Below, piece by piece: positions 41,720 through 52,600 of a stretch of 64,000 nt of DNA. The position numbers and the translations under genes were made by a program. The notes under the pieces were generated by a model. That model ran no database searches, was not told the DNA's origin, and was given only the letters and a program-made list of their open reading frames with translations. The stretch is taken from assembly GCF_001640805.2 (NCBI RefSeq), contig NC_066837.1, positions 26,436,857-26,500,856 on the forward strand, written 5' to 3'. The DNA is from Lates calcarifer. Its lineage: Eukaryota; Chordata; Actinopteri; Centropomidae. The stretch's first letter is position 1; the number at the start of each line of letters is the position of its first letter.

Positions 41720-41905
41720 TTGCAAATAGGACTGTGAGGGTGGAAAGTTGTTCATACAATGTTGTCAAACCGGCTCATCAGATTGTGTGCTCCCCATGAG
41801 TGCTATATCATCTTTTACTCTGTTAGGACTTCCACAACACCCAGAGGCACCCTATAGACTGTCACTAGAACTGACAGCATGTGTGTACAAACTGCTTCTC
41901 ACACT
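41720..41905 (+). pseudogene. Decayed duplicate of the last ccdc40 exon
   Basis: About 1.7 kb after the ccdc40 stop the reading frame gives LPQHPEAPYRLSLELTACVY, which aligns with [20 protein letters not shown] of the true last exon (39878-40129). The DNA agrees as well: the stretch CTGTCACTAG is identical and flanking differences are mostly transitions. Upstream, TTGTGTGCTCCCCATGAGTG matches the exon's GCGTGTGCACACCACAAGCA region. The in-frame match covers roughly the last 50 codons and then fades; the true C-terminal KETS is not preserved. It is best read as a partial tandem duplication now drifting. An alternative last exon is possible, since an acceptor-like TTTCTTCACAG lies at 41663-41673, but the lost codons argue against it. 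Confidence 0.65.
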
Positions 41906-42257
41906 CCTCCCCTCCATATCTCAGCTTAAATCTTTCTGATTTACTGAACCCATACTGTACTGAATGAATAACTGCCCTTTTGAGGAAATAGATATCTTCA
42001 TTTTTTAAACATAAGTGTGAAATGAGTATATATTTTGTGAATGTAAACACTATACTTGAGTTGTTTGCCCACCTTTAAAGTCCTATGAATCATCTTCTCA
42101 GGAGGCTTGCAACCTGTTTGGACCAAACCAACTCCCATGAACTGCTTCTTGGCTTCAGACTAAGCAAGAGCAGCGTTAAGTTGTTTTGATAAGATTAATA
42201 CCATCCTTAGATTCAAAATTCAGTTTAATTGTTAAATAACACAAGATTCCTTTGTTT

Positions 42258-42350
42258 CATCTATACCGCTTATCCTCATGGGTCATGGGGGGCTGAAGCC
42301 AATCCCAGCTGACATTGGGCGAGAGGCGGGGTACACCCTATCACAGGGCT
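42258..42350 (-). repeat. Common teleost repeat, 3' fragment, antisense
   Basis: GGCTGAAGCCAATCCCAGCT, GACATTGGGCGAGAGGCGGG and GTACACCCTATCACAGGGCT are the reverse-strand phrases of the family described at 14522. It is the inverted partner of the fragment at 40755, with the ccdc40 exon relic between them. Confidence 0.75.
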
Positions 42351-43210
42351 GATATATAGAGTCAATAGAGGCAATTATTCAAGGTTTGTTTCCCAGTCAC
42401 CTGCATTATTATGACGTTTGAGCAGTACATGTTTGATGTCTGACTTACATTTGTGACCTTAAAGTGTGACTGTTTTGAACAAAGAAATTAAAAGTTGAGT
42501 TTGTAAGCAATAAAAACACCCTCCCCCAATACAATACAATCAGTATTTTCTCTGCATCAGGTTTACTTGATCTGATATGACCAGAAGCTTATGTGGCTTA
42601 TATTAGGTAAGGTTAACAAATAGTAGATAGATCCTGTTGTATATCAGACAATACTGAGTTAATTCACTGAATTTATTACTCTTCTCTGTGTGTGTTACTG
42701 TTACACTTATTTTTTAAACATTTTTTGTCATTTCTGCTTTGATGTTTAGCAAATATAGTATAGGAACATACTTCATTTTGCAAATAGATAAACTGCAACT
42801 ACCAGTTAAGCTTTTACTGTTGGTATGAGATTTTCTGTTAGAAAGAATGTCTCTGCTCATCTTAAAAACAAATATTATAATGTTGTAGAGTTAACTATGT
42901 GTTTTCCTTTCAGCCCTCTCCGTCACACCCTGAATGCAAAATCGACCATTCTCTAGTGAGCTGTTGTGAATGATGTTTGTCACGTGTAGCATATTCCCCA
43001 GAGAGGTTTGCCGGATTTCTAATTTCCTACTTCTGCACTTCTGCAGTTAAATCTGTGCGATTGTAAAATACTTTTTTCTGGACAAAAGTTGTGTTGCTCC
43101 AACAATTCATTTTTATTGTTGCTGTGTTTTCCTTGTATATTACCATACATGTTATATGGGGAAAACCCTAGTAGTGTTCAGCTGTCCCCATGGTGTGAGA
43201 TGATATGGCA

Positions 43211-43220
43211 TATATAAAAG
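43211..43220 (+). promoter_or_regulatory. TATA box, candidate card14 promoter
   Basis: TATATAAAAG followed by GAGCTC and a purine-rich segment; a start site would be expected near 43240. It is the clearest TATA box in the 4 kb before card14. A 5' UTR from here could run on or splice into a pyrimidine-tract acceptor (CTGTCTGCTTCAG ending 44387) 81 bp before the start codon. Assignment to card14 is inference. Confidence 0.35.
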
Positions 43221-44468
43221 AGCTCTGTGTTGTTGATGGAGGCTGATCAGGTTACAGAATATTGTACTTTAGACAGCAACACTTTAGAGTTTTGTAGATG
43301 CCAAGAGGATCAGATTTTGTTATTCCTCTTTGTCGTTAATATTAATTTGGTAGAACATGGACTGCAGTGCTGAGTAGTAGAGTTGTGCTGTTGGTAAGTT
43401 TTAAGAACATTGCATTTTCTGGGTGGGGTCAAGATGCAGTGAGCTTATACATATTATACACTTATACAGATAATTTCCTGAGTCACAGTTTTCACTGTTG
43501 CAAACTTCAGACACCTCATCTCTTTTCAATCACACTTCCTATGATCATTAACTGAGTTCACTAGATTTCCTACGTCCTCAACAGTCCAGTGTATCATTTA
43601 CAGTAGGCCAAATTTATGGCTTCCATTTGTTTGCATAAACCCTTTACGGTACAGTAAACAGTAAACTCACACATGACATGGTAAGTTAGCTAACAGTATG
43701 AGAAACCCTTTGACCTTGCACTGACAGCCTAGATACTCCATCAACCTTATTTCCTTCTTAAACAGAGGACTTTGAACTTTATCGTCCAGTGTTTGCTCCT
43801 GTCAGTGGTATGGTATGTGTGTTTACTGTGATTAGAAAGGCAAACTTGTGCGCATTGTCTACTGTTTGTGTGTTTAGAGAGGCTTTGTTCATTTACAGGC
43901 CATAGGCTGGAGCTTGACTTCCTTCTACAAACAAGTCTGTTTTCATTCATTAATAAAGTGAGGCAGAGGTTTATGATGTGATTAGATGTTGAATTAGCTG
44001 TTTAAAGCAAACAAATGTTACGAAACCACCAAGAGCCTGAATGGAGGAGACATATGTGTGGCTCACTTGGCAAATGGTTTTGTGTGTGTGTCTCATATGT
44101 AATTGTGAGTGAGAGCCCTGCGTGTTTCAGCTCTGTTTATGCCAACACTCATAAAGTCTATCCCCTGCTGCCTCACAGAGGTCCCGTCTTACAGGTTTTC
44201 CGACACGCCCACACACAAACACGCATTGCTTTGACAAAAACACCCACGGGGCGTGGAAAGTGGCTGGCCCTTTTATCATGCTTTTCTGCTTCATCCAGTA
44301 ATGTTTGCTGTTCTGCCTGCTTCCAGGAATGAGTCTGTGACAACTGTCTTTCCAGCGTTGGGTGTGTGTTCTCTCTGTCTGCTTCAGCTGTGTTTGCCGT
44401 CTCAGCAGCAGCAGACAATTATCACTCTTTGAAACATACCCCCCCACACACACACACACAAACTCTGG

Positions 44469-47400
44469 ATGGCAGGGGAGTGTGTGCCCTGTGAGGGTCC
44501 TGACCCGAAAGAGATGGGCGAGGAGGAACTGTGGGAACTGATCAACGACAACCGCCACCGGATCTCCTTGGGGGTGCGACCGTGCATCCTGATCCCGTAC
44601 CTGAGGCAGGCCAGGGTGCTCACTGAGATGGATGAGGACGAGATCCTGTCCTGCCACAACCTCACCAACCGCTGCATGAGAACCAGTGAGATTCATGACT
44701 TGACCTTGTTGCTTCTTTGATTCTAAAGAGTTAAAAATCTGTGGGATTATGGCATGCTATAGTCTACATCTAGTCTTAGTTTATGCGTGATTTGTTTACA
44801 CTGAGCATTGCCAAGAGACAGGAAATTCCAGCAACACCCTCAGTACTAAGAACAAATATTGATTAGTAAAGCCAGCATGTTATGCTACCTGACAGAGTTT
44901 ACGTGTGAATGGGTCTGCTTTTTAGAGAACAACTGCTCTTAGCTTGATTTCTCTCTGAAGAGAAATGGTAATGATGCAGTCCTTTTGGTTCTGAAATAAG
45001 TTTGATTGATAATGCATTGAGCTTCACAACTTTAGATCAAGTCTGTTGATTAAAAAATTGGGGTTAGAGTTAGAGATAGAATTACTTTCTCCTTTAATGT
45101 ACTACAGGCTACATGCTAGATCTGCTGAGGACTCAGGGGAGGAACGGTGCTGTGGCTTTGCTGGATGGCCTTATGATCCACTACCCAACCCTGTACACCC
45201 AAGTCACGGGACGCAAACCCAGCACTGAGCCCTCAAGATTCAGCGGTCAGTGGTTTGAAGTCTTGTTAGATTTTGAAGTGATATTTGTCTCTTTGTTTGA
45301 TTTGCCAACCAGTAATACTCTCCTTACAGGCTTGATAAAGTACTCAGAGCTGACAGAGTATCTGGTGAGAGCAGTAACAGGGATGCAGAAGGAGCTACAG
45401 GAGGCACAACGTGAAGCCAGCAGAGTGACTGCACGCTGCACCACCCTGGAGTCAGAGATTGGACAGATAATGGAGCAGGAGGAGAAGTCCAGGTGCCTTC
45501 AGGCTGAAAATGAACGCATGCGGAGACATTTGTGTTCTTTGCAACGAGAAGTCACCAAGCTGAAGGATGAAAAGTGTGACTTGTATATGCGCTACACTGC
45601 GGCCATTGAGGATAAGTCAGCTGTGAACAAGCGCCTCCATGACCTCAACCTGCAGGTCAGTGATGCTCAATACAGGCTGTTCTGTAGCTTAGGAAACTCA
45701 GACATAGATAGACTAAGTTACTCCTCCCTGAAACACAAAGCTGTGATCTCAAGGGAAAGTCGTCAAAATGTTGTGTTAGAAAATGTAAATCTGAGCATTG
45801 TAGTGCAGTGTAAATTTAGACATTATACTACACCTAGGGAGGCACTTTGGTTACAGCCTGTGAAAACAGGTGTATAATGTCTTTTGTTTCTGTGGAGCCG
45901 CTTTGCCTGAGAAAACAGGTCAAGTGACATCACTTGAATAATCTTGGAAACAAATCTTTAGCAGAAGGCCTGTGTTAGAAACTGGGAGCATGGAGTTAAA
46001 AAGACCAGGCTGATAGAATCTAACATAAGACACAAAAGGGAATTATGGGAAGTCTGCAGTATCCAGTATTATGCTGTAGGCAGTAAAAGTCAGAAAATTT
46101 CAGTCTCTGCTACAACAGTTTTCTGGAGAATTCCTGGGATTTAGCATTGCACTCTGATAACATTGTCAGACTCAGGATGGATAGTTAAAAAGATTGGATG
46201 AAACCTGATAAAACAGAACCAGAGACATCAGAGATATCTTTTTTATTCCCTGTCAAACTTGCCATCTACATTACCCACAATGCAGCAGGACCACCAACAG
46301 TTAGAGCAGAGATGCTACAGTATGTTATTGTTGTAATGGCTAATGTAGCCTTGAGCCTTTAGCCTCAAGCAGAGATAAGGAGCGGGCTACAGATGACTGG
46401 TGAGCTCACTTCTGTCTAACTCCACAGCCCTAGATTATTTTTATTTTCAAACTTGTAGTGTTCAGCTGCAGCTGACTCTGACTCAAGTGACATCACCTGA
46501 AGACATTTATCTGGTTTTTCACAGCTCCCTCTGGGGCCACAAAAGGCTTTATACAGCTTATGTTCCCCTTTCTTTAACTGTGTTTATTATTTACTTTTGC
46601 TTTTCACCAATAAAACAATATTTATTTTCACAATAGTAACATATTGGCTCTATATCTCAGATACATTGTATACAAAGCCTTTGTGTATAGAAAATGGATG
46701 GATGGATGAAGTAAGCACTGATGTCTGAAAACAGCATATATGGGTTTATCAGATCTGACCAACAACATAAATATTGATCTGTTGATCAATAAATTATTTT
46801 CTTGTGTGGTAGCAGGTGTACCAGCTGCAAACTGAGCTGCAGAAAGCCCAAATAGAGAATGAGTTCCAGAGGAAGCACTCACTCAAGTGTGCCTCTCTTG
46901 CTGAGATGCCACAACTGCAGGAGGAAGTCCAACTGCGCTACCAGCTAGTGAAAACAGAACAACTGGACCCAGTGAGAACAATCACTTAATCATTAGCTGA
47001 TTAATGTAGAATATGACAGTTATCACTCATAATCTTTAGACAGTGGAAGAGTCAGTAGCTCCTTGTGTTTTTATGTCTGTATCGTTTGCTGTGTCTTCAT
47101 CAGGCTCATCAGGACATCCTGGCCCACGACCTGGCTGAGGCCATAGACAGCCAAGTGGAACTTGCAGAGCAGCTCAGGTGCTACAGGGAGGAGAATGAAC
47201 AGCTGCTCAAAGAGAAACAAGGGGTATGTGTGCTTGTCTGTCAGTCATCATGGATCAGGAAGTGCCATGCAAATTCAGGAAAAAAAATATGTATTATTCC
47301 ACTGCTACACACCACCATGACGTGCAAGTCGAAATGTATTTTGGAGAACACAGTTCTTCCATTGACCACTCTGGTGTGATGTGTGTATTTGTGTTTAGCT

Positions 47401-49620
47401 CATGGATCAGAAGGAGTGCCTGAGCCTTCAGGTGCAGCAGCTAACCCTGGACTGTAACATGCTGCAGCAGAAGAGCACTGTGGTCCACAATCAGATGAGG
47501 GAGCTGCAGGCAGAGAGAGACCAGGTGAGGAACCAGTAACAGTCCCACTTCATGTCTTTGGTAAACTTAAATACAGTTTCCCAAGCTTTATTATCTCTTT
47601 TAGATTCTATTTTTATGGCCACCTTGGAACTGGCCTTTCATCACATGATGTTGCTTGTTTTCCCAAGCAGTCAGGAATATCAAATATCGAGCAGCTCTCC
47701 TGGCCCTTAATGTCTGTACTTCCCTGTTGTGTGAGTAAGTGTGAAGAATTTATGTTTCTTTGACAATGGACAATGGTTAAACCCTGATCTTCTGGAATTG
47801 GTATAATATTCTTTGTCTCATGGAGAAGTATGCTTGTCTTGTAAATGTCTTCTCTAAACATCTCTGAGTCGTATGGAATGAACAATCCACCCACACCCTA
47901 ACAACTGTCAGGTAGTCACAAGAACGTCACTTAGCTGCCAGCTGCTCCATGGAACCATGTAGTAAATGACAACACAGGACTGTGATATTACTTGACAGTT
48001 TCTGGGTGCAATTTGCAGTTCCTGCTCGCTGTATGATACACACCAGTTCTGCATTATCTCGACTATGATGTTGTTTGTGTTTCTTGCTCTTTCATAAAAA
48101 GCCTGGCATAAAATAGTGCCAGACTAGGAAATGCAAGAGTAGGAAATCCCTTAACCAACACTTGAATTGCCTAATGTTCTGTCATAGTCATCATGTTGGA
48201 CTGTGGAATTAACTAAGATCAAATAGTAGCTTCAAACATACCACTTTTTGTTACAATATATTTACAACAATTTGGCTTCATCATTGGATTTGTGGTGTTA
48301 CACATGAAGTTTTCTATCATGCATTCTAAGTTTCCATCATGCATTGTTCCATAGTTAGACAGACACAATACTTTGACCACATAATGCGTCGCACATGCCT
48401 TGGTGGCAGTGAAGCACACTCACACATTTAATACTTCCTCATTCAAACAATTCCTGTCTGAAACATTGGCATATCCACATTTTGAATTATAGGTGGCGTG
48501 TGACAGGTGTAGCCTTTATGGTTGTTATGATGTGGTTTCTACATGAGGTATATACTTGGCCTAACAGTGTTTATGTGCATGTATACGAAACATGATGTCT
48601 GTGGGCTGTTGATTCTGTGTAAAATACCTTATGTGTTAAGTAAATCTAAATGTTTCCTGCTTCTAGGCGTACCTGTCCAGAGATGAGGCCCAGACCATGA
48701 TTGCCCGCGTCCTGGCTGAGAAGGACACCCTGAGGTGCCAGCTGGTGGAGCTCCAGGAGAGGGTCTTCAGCCCGAAGGCCAAATGCAGCCCCAGAGAGCA
48801 ACGCCAGAGCTCTGATGTAATTTCTCACACAAACACACATCAACCCAAACACACAGAAATAATACTGTTAATGTATTGCCCTGTGTTTGTGTCAAAGGAG
48901 ACAGAGGGCGGCTGGGAAAGCCTTAGGTCCAGCTCTGACGAATCTTCATCACCAAATAGACGCAGACTTCGCCGCATGGATGCAGTGAATCCCATGTCCC
49001 TGAGCTCCTGCCCATCAGAGGTGCGAGATCTGCTACAATTATTTTATTAGAGCTGGTTATCAACCCTCATTAGTTTTAGAATACCCATGGAAATTTGTCT
49101 ATGGAGTAGACACATTGTCAAGTACCACAAATTGGAATCACATACATTACATACCATACATTTATTTTTTATTTAAGTAAAGTTCCCACAAGCTGCCTGT
49201 GTTACAGAGAGGGAAAAAAATCATGTTGTTATATCTGTAAGGTGAAAATGAAGCTACCACCACCAGCCAGTTAACTTAGTTTAGCAAAGACTTGAAATGG
49301 AGCAAACTGCTAGCCTGGCTCTGTCCAAAGGTGTAAGGCTCACTAATTAACTATATCTTGTTTGTTTTGTGTAATATTATGAGAAAACAGCCAAGAAATC
49401 ATTCAGCAACATAACCCACCACATGTCCACAGCTTGTTTTCATACTTCATTTTGTATGGATAGAAAGAAATAATGTCTTCACTGGTGCACTTCTATCCAA
49501 CTTCTAATCTAACCAGCTGCTCTCAGTAAAGACCTGAAAGTGATACCAGTCCTTACATCTAATTCTTGTCAAACTATTCATTTAAAAACAATGGTAATTA
49601 TCATAATATGGTAATGATTT

Positions 49621-49651
<31 letters not shown>

Positions 49652-52600
49652 ATGCGTAGGGTGAAGATGCTGTAGCAAGCAGTATCCGATCCCGAAATGC
49701 AGAGCCACCCAGTTCAGATTCCCTTCGCAGAAGGGAGAAAGCTCTATATGAAGACAGCAGGTAAGTGTGTGTGTGTGTGTGTGTGGTGTGTGTGTGTGTG
49801 TGTATGTGTGTATTTCCATGTTCATGTGCAGTGTATATCACTGTACACGTGTACATGCCTTTAAATTAAAGTATATTTGACAAGGCTCTGGGCAGCATTT
49901 CACAGACACCGGACAGGAACGATGGCTTCAAGGTGTTACTGAACTCTGCATTCCTTTCTGTTGTTGTAACATGACATGACATCCAGTTTCAGGTGGATTA
50001 TCAATTTACAGGAATGAAAGGGTCTTAACTGCACATCACATGATTCCAAGAAAGACACACTTGTGTGATCAAGCGTAAATTGTAAAACACAGAAATCACA
50101 GAAACACAGAAGAAGAGTGTGTTGAGGGCACATTATGAACAAGTTTTTGTAAAGCCCCACATTCCTCACTTCTGTTACTGCTCAAGGAGCTTTTGTGCTT
50201 TCATGTTCAAAGTGCTCACAAAAGATTCACCTTTGTCACAAGGCTATCATTATTCCTTCCCCTCAGACCAATCTCTAGGTTGTGGCATGGCCTAACTATC
50301 TTAGCATACAGTTCTTTATTAAAGTAGAATCAGTACAAAGTACATACCACAGCTCTATTATCGTGTGTGTACATGTTTGTTTGTGCGTGGCAGTGACAGA
50401 CAATGAGAAATCTGATACTGGTTTTCATGTAGCTGTTCTCTTTTTTCTCTTGTAGTTTGGAAACAGCAGAGACTGATTCTCTATTGGATGACTTTGTGTT
50501 CCTCCCCAATTGTAAGTATAGAAAACACATGAACATTTCTTTGTTGAAGAGAGTGTTTATGTTTCTGTGTGGAGGGGATTGTGGACTTTCATTAGCAGTT
50601 GTTCAATGTTGGACTTTTGACAGGTGACACATTAACTCTGGCACATTATTACCGAGTAGACAACCTTGCCAAATCATTAAACAACCTCCCTTTTGTTTAG
50701 TTGGGAGTGGAGACATGCAGACTCCCAGGCTATGCCCTTCTAAAGGCTCCACCTCTGACAGGTGAGGCAGTTGACTGGACCTACATTGTTACAAATAAAG
50801 CATTTTCAAGTATAACAGATGGTAGTGCACATCCATAGGGTGATGATAAATTGAAGAAGAGGGGAGTAGATGTGTTGGAGATTAATGTTAGTATCAGCAC
50901 TGGGATCTTAAACATAACCCACCTTTAAGTAAACATCTTCAAATTAAGGTTGAGTTTCAGTACCTCAAACTCACAGACACTGTATTATTTCAAATTCATT
51001 ATGCTAAAGTACTGAGCCATCACTACTAAAAATGTGTATTGTCCTACCACATACACACAGCACTGGGTATAGCTATATATTCTGTGAAGTAGCTTGAAAA
51101 GATTTTCGCTATACTCAGTGTGATATAACATTTTTTTCTTTCCTATGATCCTTAGAATAATCTAGATGTTCCCTGAAGCACATCTGTCCTAACCTCATCT
51201 TCTGTTATCTCTCACTAGCCTGTCCAGAACATCACCCCCTCCTTTCCTGATGCGTTCCCGTCCCAAAGCTATTCGCATCAACGGCCGTGTTCTCAGCATC
51301 TCCCTCCAGGGGGAGGCGCTGCTCAGCCAGCTGGCACTGGTGGGGGGGAATAAGACAGGAGTGTTTGTTCACCAGGTGACAGAGGGGAGCCCTGCCCATA
51401 CTGTTGGCATTGGCCCTGGGGCACAGATAGTGGAGGTAGGGGTGTGTGTGTGTGGTGTGTGTGTGTGTGTGTGTATGTGTGTGTGTGTTAAAACAGTTGT
51501 TAAAATTCTTCTGCTTGTCATCATGCTGTTTCTCTGCAGGTGAAGTATGAGCAGAACCAGAAGGCTCTAAGGATGGTGCTGGAGGATTCCACTTTAGAGG
51601 AAGCCATGTGGGCTCTTGGACAGGTTACGGGCCTCTGCCACCTCTCCCTGCGTCCCAGGCAAGATGGTACATAACACAGCATACACATAAACAGTTTTTG
51701 TTCCTTGTAACAAAGATGGTTTGTCTCATTCTAAATCATTTCTGTACCATTTTAGTGAAGATGTTACAGCCCACTCTGAAACATTTCTCCATTATTTAAG
51801 CCAAAATAAAAGTATATGGAATTATTGTAAATAATTCATATTAGATCCCATTTTGCATGATAGAAGACTTTTCTCACTTCCACTTTATTCTCCATAAGCC
51901 AATTCATTTACTGCCTAACTGTTCAGTAGCACTGGGACAGTTTGTGCTCATGCTATTATCATTGCATGATAAAATGACATGATAATAGAAAACAACAACA
52001 GCAACAAAAAACAATGCATTTCCATAAGCTGCACATCGCCATTTTTTACATACACAGACACAAATATATGCACACACACGCAAGAGTGATTCCATAAGGC
52101 TGTGCTGTATTATACTTTGTAACAAATCACAGTGTCTGTATCAGCTGAAAATAAAAGTTATGGCTTCAGCTGACCTGAGGCCAACAGGAGGAAGATTTTT
52201 TTCTCTTGAGATTAAAGAGATGTCCTCCTCCTGCATGAGGTAATGGCTCATTTGTTATGGAATGACAGCAGTTGAAATAACAGCAGGATGCAATGTTCAT
52301 CACCCTAATGGTGTTTTTGTTTTGCATCAGGCAAAGAATTCAGCTGAGCTACAGCATTCTTTAAAATACACAGGACTATCAGAGAAACATTTTTTATATG
52401 TCCAGATGTGCCACATAAAGACACAACCTGGAGCAAAAAGCACAAAATTTCAGTCGCTGCACATTTGACATAATTAATTTGACTCATTTTGAACTTTGAT
52501 CCTCTTTCCTTTTTACTTACTTTAAATATTTAAATAACTTACTTACTTACTTACTTTAACATTTAAATAATTCCCTAATTTTTTCATTTGGACTATAGAG

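Noticed and set aside
44127..44696. 189-codon minus-strand ORF, the longest on that strand
   Set aside because: It is the antisense of card14 exon 1 and its 5' flank; the GC-rich coding exon creates the open frame, and the peptide is Arg/His/Ser-rich without motifs.
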